A DNA stretch of 64,000 bases from JAZDEY01 sp043808325 [NCBI: Candidatus Eiseniibacteriota bacterium] (GCA_043808325.1 JAZDEY010000078.1:15717-79716), one strand, 5' to 3'. Counted from the stretch's first letter, positions 16,961 to 26,646 are shown. Notes: a model not told the origin generated them from the letters alone. Made by a program: numbers and translations.

Positions 16961-18805
16961 ATGAGCGCACGACCCACAGACCAGCCACAGGCAAGGGACG
17001 GACTTCGGAGCGAGATATGGAGATATGTGGCGCTGGGGCTTGGTCTCGGCTATTTTGCCGGAGTCGTTGAGGCCGTCTTCGTCCACCGGGCGGGTCTTCC
17101 CTACATCCCTTTCGCAGGCCTCGCCTATAGCGTGTTATTCGGGGCGGGCTTCCTGGTGCTTGCGCTGGTCGCAAGGTTGGCTCGACGCGACCTCGTGCCA
17201 CTTGGTTTGGGGATTGCCACAATTTTGTTCATCGGGCTTGAGGTCGGCTTTTATCTCAATGTAAGGGCAAATCCCTTCGAGGAGTCGTCGTCACGGAGAA
17301 TCGGAAATATCGTTGTCCTTGCGGCGAGCGTGGCCCTCGGGGTCGCGGTCTATCTTCTCACGCGCCGGAGATCGCGAAAGATCAAACCCCGGCGGCCGAT
17401 CGCCTGGATTGTACTCGCGACACTGGTGGGTCTCGCCGTCTATTTTGGAATCTCATCCCACGCGTCCCAGCCCGGGACCAATTGCATCCTTATCTCCGTC
17501 GATGCCTTGCGAGCCGATCACCTGGGCACTTACGGCTACCTAAGGAATACTTCTCCCAATATCGACGCCTTGGCTGCGAAGGCGAAACTCTGGCTCAACG
17601 CCTACACGCAGTCACCGGGCACCACAGGCGGGCACGCGGCAATGCTTACGGGGCTCTACACCCTGACCAACGGAGCGTATCTCAACGGCTTCCCGCTGGA
17701 TCGCAAGGTTGAGACCCTGGCCGAGGTCTTTGCCAAGAACGGATATGCCACAGCGGCCTTCATAAACAACTGGTACCTGAGCCCGGCCCTGGGATTCGGG
17801 CAAGGCTTCGACTGCTTTGTCGACGGGGGCAAGGCGGCCATTCTCAACGACGCAAGCCCCCAGATATTCTTACGGGGCCTCCTCATCTACCAGGTGATCC
17901 ACCGGAGTTTGGTGCCGCCCGGAGCGCCGACCGATCTCGATGTCGTCGACACGATCCGATGGATCGAATGGCGCAGGAACCATCGCTTCTTTGTGTTTCT
18001 TCACATTCTTGACCCGCACAGCCCCTATGTACCCCCGTGCGATCTCATGGGCCGGATGGGCGGAAGCGGGTCTGAGCTTGATCCCGCATATATCGAGAGC
18101 CTGCATCAGAAGTCGCTTGAGACCGCACTCACCCCTGCGGAGCAGGGCACGCTCGTCGACCGCTATGATGAGGAAGTCCTGAGCGCCGACCGCAAGATTG
18201 GAAGAATCATGGATGCGCTCGCCCGGCTGGACCTACTCGGCAAGACCCTGGTGATCGTGGCCGCCGATCACGGCGAGGTGCTGGCTGATGGCGTCGAGAA
18301 GCAGTTCAGGCACGGCACGCTCGACTATGTCTGTCTTCACGTGCCCTTGGTCGTCCGTCCTCCCCGAAAGGCGCTGGCGCCGGAGAGAATCGAGCGGATT
18401 GCGCGATCGATCGACATTCTTCCCACCATAGTTCACGTGCTCAATCTTAAGGATGACGCCCGCAGACAGGGTTCATCGCTTTTTTCATCCGGTCGGGATT
18501 TGCCGGGGCGCACCGCCGCGTTTGCGACAGGTGATATAGGGGCCCGCGACGAGTACAGCGTGATTACCGATCAGTGGCAATACGCGATAAGAGGTGAGAG
18601 GCTATCGCTCTACAACCTCAGCGACATCGAGGCCGATGTGACCGCGCAGTATCCCTCAGTTGCGGAAAGCCTTCAGACGCTCGTGGAGAATTGGATCACG
18701 CGGGCCATCGATGATGCGGTCGTACCTTACTCGATCAAGGGCCGTTCCATAGCCCCGGGCAGGGAAGCCCTCGAGCGGCTCAAGGCTCTCGGCTATATAC
18801 AATAG
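16961..18805 (+). CDS. Membrane-anchored sulfatase/phosphotransferase (alkaline phosphatase superfamily)
   Basis: A protein of 614 residues. The first 165 residues contain about five hydrophobic segments; the rest is an extracytoplasmic hydrolase domain. Metal-site motifs are visible: SVDALRADHLGTYGY (first Asp), AADHGEVL (Asp-His) and FRHGTLDY (His). The nucleophile region reads SPGTTGGHAAMLTG, where true sulfatases have C/S-x-P-x-R; the Cys or Ser that becomes formylglycine is absent and a Thr sits there, as in phosphoglycerol or phosphoethanolamine transferases. So a phosphotransferase or phosphodiesterase acting on envelope lipids or glycans is as likely as a sulfatase. Transcribed alone. 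Confidence 0.82.
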   Translation: MSARPTDQPQARDGLRSEIWRYVALGLGLGYFAGVVEAVFVHRAGLPYIPFAGLAYSVLFGAGFLVLALVARLARRDLVPLGLGIATILFIGLEVGFYLNVRANPFEESSSRRIGNIVVLAASVALGVAVYLLTRRRSRKIKPRRPIAWIVLATLVGLAVYFGISSHASQPGTNCILISVDALRADHLGTYGYLRNTSPNIDALAAKAKLWLNAYTQSPGTTGGHAAMLTGLYTLTNGAYLNGFPLDRKVETLAEVFAKNGYATAAFINNWYLSPALGFGQGFDCFVDGGKAAILNDASPQIFLRGLLIYQVIHRSLVPPGAPTDLDVVDTIRWIEWRRNHRFFVFLHILDPHSPYVPPCDLMGRMGGSGSELDPAYIESLHQKSLETALTPAEQGTLVDRYDEEVLSADRKIGRIMDALARLDLLGKTLVIVAADHGEVLADGVEKQFRHGTLDYVCLHVPLVVRPPRKALAPERIERIARSIDILPTIVHVLNLKDDARRQGSSLFSSGRDLPGRTAAFATGDIGARDEYSVITDQWQYAIRGERLSLYNLSDIEADVTAQYPSVAESLQTLVENWITRAIDDAVVPYSIKGRSIAPGREALERLKALGYIQ

Positions 18806-18880
18806 ATCCCGTCAGCCCGCCTGCCCTTGGAGATTTGAAGCCCAACGCCCTCGACGATCCGCCTTCAGACGAGATCGCGG

Positions 18881-19264
18881 TCACTGTCCGTGTTTCATCC
18901 CCTCGGCCGGCTTCGGCTTCTCCACTTTGATCGTGACCGTCTTCTTGCCGGCGATGCTGCACGAGGCGATTACGGTCAGCTGGTCGCCGATCTTGACGTC
19001 GTTAATGAGGTAATGGCCCATCTGCATATCGGCGGTCGGCTGGGACTTGAATTTTTGGTCAATCAGCTTGTCGCCGTTAAGGCTGACCTCAATCGTGCCA
19101 ACGAAATGCTTGGTGGCATCTTTGGTATCGTGCATCGCCATAACCATCATCATGTGGTTGTCGGGATTGAACTCCACCTGGACGTCCTTGGGCGGATGCG
19201 CCAGGCCCGCGCCGGCAAGCATCAGAACTGCTGCAAAACAAACCAGAATGACCGAGGACTTCAT
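18881..19264 (-). CDS. Secreted superoxide-reductase-like protein with an incomplete iron site
   Basis: 127 residues from the ATG at 19264, which has a GGAGGGG site upstream and opens a signal peptide ending near LAHPP (cleavage about residue 22). The mature part resembles the Ig-like iron domain of superoxide reductase: H23 (HPPKDV), H45 and H53 (MHDTKDATKHF) and C102 (ASCSIAG) fall where three histidines and the cysteine ligand lie, but the fourth histidine (CNLHG in the family) is Ala105. The assignment is by eye and remote. It follows the 60-residue membrane protein gene by 16 bases. Possible roles are a periplasmic copper, iron or redox protein; a pure beta-sandwich without metal cannot be excluded. 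Confidence 0.6.
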   Translation of the reverse strand: MKSSVILVCFAAVLMLAGAGLAHPPKDVQVEFNPDNHMMMVMAMHDTKDATKHFVGTIEVSLNGDKLIDQKFKSQPTADMQMGHYLINDVKIGDQLTVIASCSIAGKKTVTIKVEKPKPAEGMKHGQ

Positions 19265-19280
19265 GATACCCCTCCCCTTT

Positions 19281-19463
19281 CTAGAAGATCTTGGTGTACA
19301 GAACCACCGCGGCATGAATCGATGCCAAGGTGATGCCGATGAAACCCAATCTCCTATGCCATACGAATCCCAACTTGATCTTTCTTGTGCCGCTGAGGAC
19401 TGAAAGCCACACGATCGCGTACGTGGCAATTCCCAGCGGAATGACAAGCCGGAACAGATTCAT
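19281..19463 (-). CDS. Small membrane protein with two His in hydrophobic segments
   Basis: 60 residues with two hydrophobic segments (6-24 and 32-56). His36 and His50 are 14 residues apart in HRRLGFIGITLASIHAA, a spacing and context like the heme-binding helix of ferric-reductase or b561-type proteins. AGGGGAG lies six bases before the ATG, supporting translation. It lies 16 bases upstream of the superoxide-reductase-like gene, in one operon with it. Heme binding is inferred from the pattern alone; it is too short to be a complete cytochrome, so it would have to multimerise. Confidence 0.6.
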   Translation of the reverse strand: MNLFRLVIPLGIATYAIVWLSVLSGTRKIKLGFVWHRRLGFIGITLASIHAAVVLYTKIF

Positions 19464-19752
19464 TCGTTCTCCCCTCGCTCCAGACCCAGGTTGGGCCGAC
19501 TAATCCCACATGGTGCTGGATTCTATTCTATATGATCGCCCGGATCTTTGGCTACTCCGACCTTACCGTTTAGACTCGGCAGGGGAAGAAAGGTTCCTGC
19601 GCCCGGGACTTAGCCTTGGGGAATCGGGCGACATGAATCGAAGATTCTGGCTTCCATGGATTGCAGGGACATGTATAATCGATTACCTCGATGCAGCCTG
19701 GGAAGCGGACTCAGGCCGTACTCACGAAGCTACCTATCCGGGGGATGATGCG

Positions 19753-22395
19753 ATGCAGAGTAGTCGCGGTCTCACAGCGCGCTTGGCGCGCCCGATCGTC
19801 GCAGGCTTACTTGCCGTTCTGGTCCTTTCGACTCCCTGGACGGCCCGGTCCGCCGGCCTGATTCCGACCCTCGCGGATACGGTCGATCTTGAGGACTGGC
19901 ATTTCCTCGGACCCTTCTCCATAGGGCCGCGAGAAGGAATCACGGGGATAGCGGATGACCCCGACTCCCTGATACCTCCCGGCAGATCGGCGCCCTCAGC
20001 CCGTGCCGAGTACCCCAGCATGATTGCCCAGGGTGGCTTCGTCGGATGGAAAAGTGCTGCTCCCGATTCCACAGGCTGGGTCAATATCCACTTTGAGAAT
20101 GTGTTGTGGGATTCGCTGGCCAGCGTCTACGGCGGCGCCGGAGTGCTGAGTGCGTCGTATGCGTATGCCGAATTGGTGCGGCCGCGCGAGGAGCGGGCGC
20201 TCGCGATTGCCGAGCGGATCGGCTCCTTCTATCTCAATGGGAGGGCCCATCTCGGCGATCCTTACGGCCACGATTTCGTGCGGGTACCGGTGGTCCTGAA
20301 GCAGGGCTTGAATCGGATCCTCATACGCCTCTCGGGCTACGGTGACACCGGCTTTAGGTTCGGGCTGATCCCTGCGCCCGCACCGCTGGTCTTGCTCAAC
20401 GACTATACCGTCCCCGATCTCATCCGGGGCGAAGATGGTTGCTTCTGGATAGGCGTCACCGTTCTTAATACTATCGATGAGAGAATCGATCGGGCGACTC
20501 TTACGGTGGGCGACGGCATAAGGGTGCGCGTGTCATCGCGTGAGATCTATAATCTCACGCCCCTATGCCCGCGCAAGATACCCATCGAAATCGAATTGGC
20601 CGGGCCCGCGGACGGGGACAATCTGGTGGTTCCCATCGAGATCACAACCGAAGGCGGTGCATCTCGCGACGGCAGTGGATCTCGTGACGCCGGTGAATTT
20701 CGCGACGGCAGCACCTTCCGGGATTCCGTGACATTGAGGGTGCGCGAGCCCGGCCAATCCGTGAAGCGAACGTTCATCTCGCGCATCGATTGCTCCTGCC
20801 AGTACTATGCGGTTCTGGCGCCTACGGATTACGACCCCGGCAGGCAGTACGCTCTACTCTTCTCACTTCACGGGGCCGGCGTACGCGCCGAGGGTCAAGT
20901 GGATGCCTACAAGCCCAAGCCCTGGGCTCTCATAGTTGCGCCGACCAACCGCAGGCCCTTCGGATTTGACTGGCAAGACTGGGGAAGGTTGGACGCACTG
21001 GAAGTTCTAGACATAGTCAAGTCCACCTACCCCATAGATCCCGATCGCATCTACCTTACCGGCCACTCGATGGGCGGGCATGGGGTGTGGCATGTTGGAC
21101 TTGCTCACCCAGACCTGTTCGCGGCAATCGCCCCGGGCGCAGGCTGGACATCGTTCGATCTATACGTTCCCTGGTTCCTCCAGAAGGCGAGCATCTTCGC
21201 CGAGCCGGGCCAGATAGGCATCCGGAACATGAGTCTGAGGGAGGACCAGCCGCTCAATCTCGTCGAGAATGCGGCGAACCTGCCCGCCTTCATTTTTCAG
21301 GGCGGCGCCGACGATAACGTGCCACCCCTGCACGCGCGCATGTTTGTGGATCGACTCGACCGCCTGGGGTACAAATACAGGTATAAGGAGATACCGGGTA
21401 AGGGCCACTGGTGGAGCATTGACAGTCTCGGAACATCCTGCGTCGATGACCCCGATCTGATGGAGTATGTCGAGGGGTTGCGCCGGGATAGTTGCCCGTC
21501 ACATATCGTTTTCAAGACCACCGACCTGGGCAAGAGCAGTCAGGCCTACTGGACGAGGATCACGGAACAGGAGCGACCTTTTCGAGAGTCTTGGATCGAG
21601 GCCAGGCTGATGGATGCGGCTCCCGATGCCGATCCGGTTCAGCACACGGTTGAGATTGAGACTCAGAATGTCAGCGAATTCACGATCGCTCCCTGCCCCA
21701 GGATCGCTGCCGACCGCCGAATGCGGGTGCGAGTCGATGGGACCGAGTGGGTTACGGACCTGGAGGCCGGAGGCCATCTCACCTTCTCCAAGCGTGCGGG
21801 CCGCTTCCGAATGGGTGAGACGCGGTACAACCACATGAGGAAGACGCCCGAGTTGTTTGGCCCGATCAAACAGGCATACTTCTCACCCTTCGTTCTCGTC
21901 TATGGCACGATGGGAGACTCCGCGACGACCGACTTGCTCTTGAATCAGGCCCGCATTGAGGCGACCCAGTGGTGGATCCGGGGCAACGGCTTTGCTGAAA
22001 TCCTCCCCGACACTGAGGTAGCTGCCGAGATCTTGAGCGACTACAATCTGATTCTCTTTGGAGGGCCTGGGGAAAACCGGGTGACTGGCGCAATCAACAG
22101 GCAGCTTCCAATAAAGATGATCGGTGACCACATTCTGGTGGGCGGCCGGGAGATCAGGGGCACGGGCCTCGCCGCCGAGTTTGTTTACCCGAACCCGCTC
22201 AGTCAAGATAAGCTGGTGATTGTCCACGAAGGCATCGGGTTCGAGGGGCTCAAGATTTCGACCTTCTTTGGCACCCTCTACTCCGCGGCAGGGCTGCCCG
22301 ATTACATGGTCTTCGACCCCTCCGTAAAGCAACGAGGCTGGGCCGGAGTTACCGAGGCAGGTTTCTTCGACTCCAACTGGCAAATGGAAAAATAG
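19753..22395 (+). CDS. Secreted alpha/beta-hydrolase (prolyl-oligopeptidase/esterase type)
   Basis: 880 residues from the ATG at 19753, chosen because it opens a signal peptide (MQSSRGLTARLARPIVAGLL); the frame is open to 19510 but that part has no such feature. A beta-rich N-terminal half precedes the hydrolase domain: GHSMGGHG with Ser439, D520/D521 (GGADDNVP) and His552 (GKGHWW) are the catalytic triad candidates. Ser-Arg-Asp-Gly repeats near residues 302-322 look like slippage. A TATAAT at 19674 with a weak -35 may be the promoter. The stop codon TAG lies inside the left arm of an inverted repeat, so the original C-terminus may have been replaced. Substrate unknown; peptides or esters outside the cell. 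Confidence 0.82.
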   Translation: MQSSRGLTARLARPIVAGLLAVLVLSTPWTARSAGLIPTLADTVDLEDWHFLGPFSIGPREGITGIADDPDSLIPPGRSAPSARAEYPSMIAQGGFVGWKSAAPDSTGWVNIHFENVLWDSLASVYGGAGVLSASYAYAELVRPREERALAIAERIGSFYLNGRAHLGDPYGHDFVRVPVVLKQGLNRILIRLSGYGDTGFRFGLIPAPAPLVLLNDYTVPDLIRGEDGCFWIGVTVLNTIDERIDRATLTVGDGIRVRVSSREIYNLTPLCPRKIPIEIELAGPADGDNLVVPIEITTEGGASRDGSGSRDAGEFRDGSTFRDSVTLRVREPGQSVKRTFISRIDCSCQYYAVLAPTDYDPGRQYALLFSLHGAGVRAEGQVDAYKPKPWALIVAPTNRRPFGFDWQDWGRLDALEVLDIVKSTYPIDPDRIYLTGHSMGGHGVWHVGLAHPDLFAAIAPGAGWTSFDLYVPWFLQKASIFAEPGQIGIRNMSLREDQPLNLVENAANLPAFIFQGGADDNVPPLHARMFVDRLDRLGYKYRYKEIPGKGHWWSIDSLGTSCVDDPDLMEYVEGLRRDSCPSHIVFKTTDLGKSSQAYWTRITEQERPFRESWIEARLMDAAPDADPVQHTVEIETQNVSEFTIAPCPRIAADRRMRVRVDGTEWVTDLEAGGHLTFSKRAGRFRMGETRYNHMRKTPELFGPIKQAYFSPFVLVYGTMGDSATTDLLLNQARIEATQWWIRGNGFAEILPDTEVAAEILSDYNLILFGGPGENRVTGAINRQLPIKMIGDHILVGGREIRGTGLAAEFVYPNPLSQDKLVIVHEGIGFEGLKISTFFGTLYSAAGLPDYMVFDPSVKQRGWAGVTEAGFFDSNWQMEK
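20660..20732. repeat. Degenerate in-frame tandem repeat coding (S/F)RDG units
   Basis: Four similar units of the type TCTCGCGACGGCAGT / TCTCGTGACGCCGGT / TTTCGCGACGGCAGC lie head to tail inside the hydrolase gene and code for a polar loop between beta strands. The reading frame is kept. Confidence 0.6.
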
Positions 22396-22536
22396 GGACA
22401 CACCCCATTTTCCGCATTCGGGCTTTCTATAATGGGGACACGCCCCATTCTCCGCGACCTGCTCTCCAATAGAAATACTTCGGGAACCTCCCCCGTTAAT
22501 CCGCAACGACTTAAGAAATGGGGTGTGTCCCTATTT
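22390..22536. repeat. Inverted-repeat element with a third internal copy, between convergent genes
   Basis: A perfect 21-bp inverted repeat (22390-22410 and 22516-22536, core GGGACACACCCCATT) brackets a 105-bp centre that holds a third, diverged palindromic copy (GGGGACACGCCCCATT, about 22434-22449) and shared flanks reading CCGC. Each unit is itself a small palindrome (GGGG-ACAC-CCCC). The hydrolase stop TAG (22393-22395) lies in the left arm, and the desulfoferrodoxin stop TAA (22535-22537) overlaps the right arm. This resembles REP/BIME elements mobilised by Y1 (RAYT) transposases; no such transposase is in the window. It may also act as a bidirectional terminator. Confidence 0.85.
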
Positions 22537-22909
22537 AAGCTTTCCAGAGGCCGTGGAGATTGCAGTATTCGCGGGCTGTGACGGCTCCCATCTCGACCGT
22601 GAAGATCCCCTCGGGCTGGCCCGCCGGCTTCAAGAAGATCCGATAGGCATTGCCGTCCGCTACGATCTGGACCCACTCGATGTAGTGTTTCTCTTCCATT
22701 GGATGAGGAGCGCTTCCGACCTTCACTTTGATGCCGCTTGCGGTCCGCTCTACGACGGGAACGTGCTTCTCCCTGGCCGCATCGACCGTGTTCTCGACCT
22801 GCTGCTTCATCGGCTTGCCACAGCACACCAACTCTCCTGCGCCCGGATGAAGCACTTCAACTATGTTGCCGCATATCTCGCACTTATAGATCTGGAGTCC
22901 CTGAGTCAT
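22535..22909 (-). CDS. dfx: Desulfoferrodoxin (superoxide reductase, two-iron type)
   Basis: 124 residues, full length. The N-terminal desulforedoxin domain has C10-x2-C13 and C29-C30; the catalytic domain has His in [15 protein letters not shown] (two His) and EYCNLHGLW (Cys and His), the complete His4-Cys iron site. It reduces superoxide to peroxide without releasing oxygen, using electrons from rubredoxin-like donors, in the cytoplasm. AAGGAGG precedes the ATG. It lies 73 bases after rubrerythrin in the same operon, so peroxide formed is passed on. Its stop codon overlaps the arm of the inverted repeat. Confidence 0.96.
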   Translation of the reverse strand: MTQGLQIYKCEICGNIVEVLHPGAGELVCCGKPMKQQVENTVDAAREKHVPVVERTASGIKVKVGSAPHPMEEKHYIEWVQIVADGNAYRIFLKPAGQPEGIFTVEMGAVTAREYCNLHGLWKA

Positions 22910-22982
22910 CTCTGTTCCTCCTTGTCCCTCGACCTTACTGGGTCTGATTGCCGCGCTGCCCTCCGCTCCGGTGGCTCATTCT

Positions 22983-23567
22983 TCAGTAGTTCTCGCCCAA
23001 GAGCTCGAAGTGTGCTCTCGGATGCGCACATGCCGGACATTGCTCGGGGGCCTCATTGCCCTCGTGGAGATAACCGCAATTGCGACATCTCCACACCACC
23101 TTATCGGGACGTTTGAAGACTCTGCCCTTTTCGATATTGGATGCAAGGTCCACGTAACGCTTCTCGTGAAAGCGCTCGGCCACGGCAATACTCATGAAGA
23201 CAGCCGCGATGTCACCCAACCCTTCTTCCTTGGCCACCTTGGCAAACCCCGGATACATCTCGGTCTGCTCATAATGCTCGCCTGCCGCCGCCGCCTTAAG
23301 GTTCTCAAGCGTGGGGCCGATCACCCCAGCCGGGAAGGACGCCTTGACCTCCACGTCGCCACCTTCGAGGAATTTGAACAGCCGCTTGGCATGTTCCCTC
23401 TCCTGATTCGCGGTCTCCTCAAAGATAGCTGCAATCTGTTCGTAACCGTCCTTCCTCGCCTGGCTGGCAAAGTAGGTGTAACGGTTTCTTGCTTGAGATT
23501 CACCGGCAAACGCCGTGAGCAGGTTTATCTCAGTTCTGGTACCTCTGACTTTTCCCGCCACCGCCAT
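22983..23567 (-). CDS. rbr: Rubrerythrin
   Basis: 194 residues, typical length. The ferritin-like diiron domain shows FAGESQARNRY and ETANQEREHAKRLF (two glutamate/histidine helices) plus a third and fourth helix; the C-terminal rubredoxin-like domain has CRNCGYLHEG and CPACAHP. It reduces hydrogen peroxide in the cytoplasm of anaerobes. An AAAGGAG site lies seven bases before the ATG. First gene of an oxidative-stress operon with desulfoferrodoxin, driven by the promoter at 23692-23720. Confidence 0.96.
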   Translation of the reverse strand: MAVAGKVRGTRTEINLLTAFAGESQARNRYTYFASQARKDGYEQIAAIFEETANQEREHAKRLFKFLEGGDVEVKASFPAGVIGPTLENLKAAAAGEHYEQTEMYPGFAKVAKEEGLGDIAAVFMSIAVAERFHEKRYVDLASNIEKGRVFKRPDKVVWRCRNCGYLHEGNEAPEQCPACAHPRAHFELLGENY

Positions 23568-23691
23568 GTATTAGCTCCTTTCGCTTGCGCCGGGCTGATT
23601 CGTAGCCCTTGTCTTCTTCCTCGGATGTGTTGGTTCCACAGACCCCACTTCTCCAATAAGATGCATTCGGATGGTCGCAGGCTTCGCGAGG

Positions 23692-23720
23692 ATTATAGGT
23701 TGTGGGGATTCCATCGACAA
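23692..23720 (-). promoter_or_regulatory. Sigma-70 promoter for rubrerythrin-desulfoferrodoxin
   Basis: On the minus strand TTGTCG and a perfect TATAAT are 17 bases apart, about 125 bases upstream of the rubrerythrin start. The remaining leader holds no gene. No convincing PerR or Fur box was found by eye. Confidence 0.6.
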
Positions 23721-23827
23721 CAGGAATCCGCGCCCGGTCGAGATGTTGCCGGTCAGATTAGATGGGGAGCTTTCTCGATGTGAATGTCTCAAGACTGGAA
23801 CGTCATCAGATTGGGATGCTTTCAGGA

Positions 23828-24283
23828 TCACCGGCGAGGTCTCTTGTGCGCGAGGTGCTTCTCCAGGAGAACCGCTTGGTCGACCAGCCCATGCCGCCGG
23901 TAAAACCTGATCGCACCCTGGTTATCGGGCATCGTGCTGACCGACACCTCGATGCAACCGGTCTCGCGCAGCACCGAGATCAGCCTGTCCATCAGCATGC
24001 TCCCGATCCCCTTGTCTCGTGCCGAGGGTAGCACGACAAGTTCCTCGATCAGACAGGTCGGACCGGCATGATAGAGATCGGGGCGGATCGAGTAGCTCAG
24101 CAATCCAACAACGCTACCTCCGTCTTCAGCCAGCAGGATAGTGCTCGTCGGAGATGACATGTACTGCCTGACATACGTCTCAGTTGTCGGGCTCGTCTCT
24201 TCCAGCCCCTCCACCAGTTCTCCGATGAGACGAGCAATCGCCGACGTGTCACTCGAATGCGCGTTCCGGATTTCCACTCCCAC
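23828..24283 (-). CDS. GNAT family N-acetyltransferase
   Basis: 151 residues, standard length. It begins VEIRNAHSSDTSAIARLIGEL, has the central strand IEELVVLPSARDKGIGSMLMD with the acetyl-CoA loop (R-D-K-G-I-G), and ends with GAIRFYRRHGL, all typical GNAT motifs A and B. It moves an acetyl group from acetyl-CoA to an amine; the substrate is unknown. It is transcribed away from transketolase and towards rubrerythrin, with an extended -10-like TGGTATGAT about 40 bases upstream. Confidence 0.9.
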   Translation of the reverse strand: MGVEIRNAHSSDTSAIARLIGELVEGLEETSPTTETYVRQYMSSPTSTILLAEDGGSVVGLLSYSIRPDLYHAGPTCLIEELVVLPSARDKGIGSMLMDRLISVLRETGCIEVSVSTMPDNQGAIRFYRRHGLVDQAVLLEKHLAHKRPRR

Positions 24284-24514
24284 GGTCAGGCGCCCCTTCC
24301 TACGGGTTCTCTCACGACCTGTTTATCATACCATCGGGCATTCGTCAATCGGCGCGCCGGAGGACTCCCTTGCGGTTTGGCCTCGGGCTGTGATACCTTG
24401 AGCCTGAATCAGATCCGACGGCTCGATCGACATTGGATCGGCCTCAGCGTGACGTAGAGGGAGCAGCGTGACCCAAGAGAAGACTGCCGGAGAACCCCGG
24501 AGGTAGCGGCTCGC

Positions 24515-26557
24515 ATGAAGGCTTCACACGACATTGATGGTCTCTGCGTGAATGCACTGCGTTTTCTTGCAGTGGACGCCGTCGAGAAGGCAAAGTCGGG
24601 TCATCCCGGGATGCCGCTCGGCGCGGCCCCCATGGCGTATGTCCTTTGGGGCCGCTTCTTGCGACACAATCCCCGCAATCCCGCATGGTTCAACCGGGAT
24701 CGCTTTGTCCTCTCGGCCGGCCACGGCTCGGCTCTACTCTACGCGCTGCTCCATATGACGGGCTACGACTTGCCACTTGACCAGCTCCGGCAGTTTCGCC
24801 AATGGGGAAGCATCACGCCCGGTCACCCCGAGCATGGCCTCACCCTGGGCGTCGAGGCAACCACGGGGCCGCTCGGCCAGGGTTTTGCGATGGGTGTGGG
24901 CATGGCAATTGCGGAACGATTCCTCGCCGTCCGGCTGAATCGCCCGGGCTTCCCGGTGGTCGATCACTACACCTACGCGATAGTCTCTGACGGCGACTTG
25001 ATGGAGGGCATATCATCCGAGGCCGCCTCCCTCGCCGGCACCCTGGGGCTCGGCAAGCTGATCTATCTTTATGATGACAATGGTATCTCGATCGAAGGGC
25101 CGACCGCACTTACCTTCCGAGAGGATGTCGGCGCACGCTTCACCGCGTATGGCTGGCGGGTGCGGCACGTGAGTGACGGCAACGACCTCGATGCCCTCGA
25201 GCAAGCAATCCAGGATGCGCGCAAAGACCTCAAGCGGCCGTCGCTCATAGTAGTCAGCACTCACATCGGCTATGGCAGCCCCAAGCAGGACTCGGCGGAA
25301 TCCCATGGGGAACCCTTGGGACCAGACGCGGTACGAGCAACCAAGCAAGCCCTCGGCTGGCCGATCGAGCCCGATTTCTACATACCTGAGGAGGCTCTCA
25401 CTCATATGAGGGAGGCGCTCGATCGCGGGGCAAGGCTTGAAGCCGATTGGCGGGACCTGGTCGATCGCAATCGCCGGGATCACGAGGTGGAAGGGCACCT
25501 CCTTGAGGCGGTGACACAGGGCCTCCTGCCGGCGGGCTGGGATCGGGACCTACCGGCTTTCGCCCCCTCCGACGGCCCGGTTGCTACCCGCGATGCCTCA
25601 GGCCGCATCATGAACGCTCTCGCTGAAAGCCTGCCGAATCTGATCGGCGGTTCTGCCGATCTGGCGCCATCCACGAAGACGCTGCTCAAGGCGTCGTCGG
25701 ACTTCGGGCCCGGCATTGACGATCCCAAGGCACGGAATCTTCACTTCGGTGTCCGCGAGCACGCGATGGGCGCAATCGTGAATGGGATGGCCCTCCACGG
25801 CGGCGTGATCCCATATGGCTCGACGTTCCTCGTCTTTTCAGACTACATGCGGCCGGCGCTGCGTTTTGCTGCCATGATGCAGACGCCTGCAATCTTCATC
25901 TTCAGCCACGACAGCGTCGCGCTCGGCGAGGACGGTCCCACTCATCAACCCATCGAACACCTGATGAGCCTGCGCACGATCCCCGGCTTGACCGTGATCC
26001 GGCCCGCCGATGCGAATGAGACAGTTGCTGCGTGGCGGCTCGCGCTGGCGAGAGGGAAACCTGTTGCGCTCATCCTGACCCGCCAGAAGATCCCCATCCT
26101 TGACCCGCGGATTTATCCGGTGGCCGAGGGCGTCCAGCGCGGCGCCTACCTGCTCGAGCCGCTGACGGGCAAAACGCAGGCCGGCCCGCTACCCGATATC
26201 ATTCTCATTGCAACCGGCTCCGAGGTTCATCTCGCGCTCGCCGCAAGCCAGATTCTCAAGGACCGCGGGGTGCGAGCCCGGGTCGTATCGATGCCGTCAT
26301 GGGAGATCTTCGAGGAGCAACCGGCCGGATACCGGGGGGCCGTGCTCCCGCCGGGCATGCCCAAGCTTGCGATCGAAGCCGGCGCGACCCTCGGTTGGTA
26401 CAAGTACGTCGGCGAAAACGGAAGTGATAAGGGCGACGTGATCGGTCTTGATCGCTTCGGCGCCTCCGCGCCGGGCGAGATCGCCTACGAGAAACTTGGA
26501 TTCACTGTCGATAATGTGGTTCAAAGGGCAATGCGGCTAATCGGACGGCCGACTTAG
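24515..26557 (+). CDS. tkt: Transketolase
   Basis: 680 residues, full length. The thiamine diphosphate site is visible: [14 protein letters not shown], the signature [16 protein letters not shown] with the DDN loop ([10 protein letters not shown]), and in the central domain [11 protein letters not shown] and [11 protein letters not shown] with the catalytic Glu. It transfers two-carbon units between sugar phosphates in the non-oxidative pentose phosphate pathway. GGAGG lies upstream at a long spacing (11 bases). The isomerase gene follows after 89 bases on the same strand, so a sugar-phosphate operon is likely. No transaldolase gene is seen here. Confidence 0.96.
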   Translation: MKASHDIDGLCVNALRFLAVDAVEKAKSGHPGMPLGAAPMAYVLWGRFLRHNPRNPAWFNRDRFVLSAGHGSALLYALLHMTGYDLPLDQLRQFRQWGSITPGHPEHGLTLGVEATTGPLGQGFAMGVGMAIAERFLAVRLNRPGFPVVDHYTYAIVSDGDLMEGISSEAASLAGTLGLGKLIYLYDDNGISIEGPTALTFREDVGARFTAYGWRVRHVSDGNDLDALEQAIQDARKDLKRPSLIVVSTHIGYGSPKQDSAESHGEPLGPDAVRATKQALGWPIEPDFYIPEEALTHMREALDRGARLEADWRDLVDRNRRDHEVEGHLLEAVTQGLLPAGWDRDLPAFAPSDGPVATRDASGRIMNALAESLPNLIGGSADLAPSTKTLLKASSDFGPGIDDPKARNLHFGVREHAMGAIVNGMALHGGVIPYGSTFLVFSDYMRPALRFAAMMQTPAIFIFSHDSVALGEDGPTHQPIEHLMSLRTIPGLTVIRPADANETVAAWRLALARGKPVALILTRQKIPILDPRIYPVAEGVQRGAYLLEPLTGKTQAGPLPDIILIATGSEVHLALAASQILKDRGVRARVVSMPSWEIFEEQPAGYRGAVLPPGMPKLAIEAGATLGWYKYVGENGSDKGDVIGLDRFGASAPGEIAYEKLGFTVDNVVQRAMRLIGRPT

Positions 26558-26646
26558 AGTGGGGGCGGCAGATCCCGGCGGGACACGGCCCCATCGGAGA
26601 AAGCCGCGCGGGACCGGCAAGGTACGAGCATTACTGTAGGGGCATT

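Noticed and set aside
26578-26596. GGGACACGGCCCCAT, similar to the repeat at 22.4 kb, between tkt and pgi
   Set aside because: Only partly matching and without the flanks or symmetry; likely chance in G+C-rich DNA.
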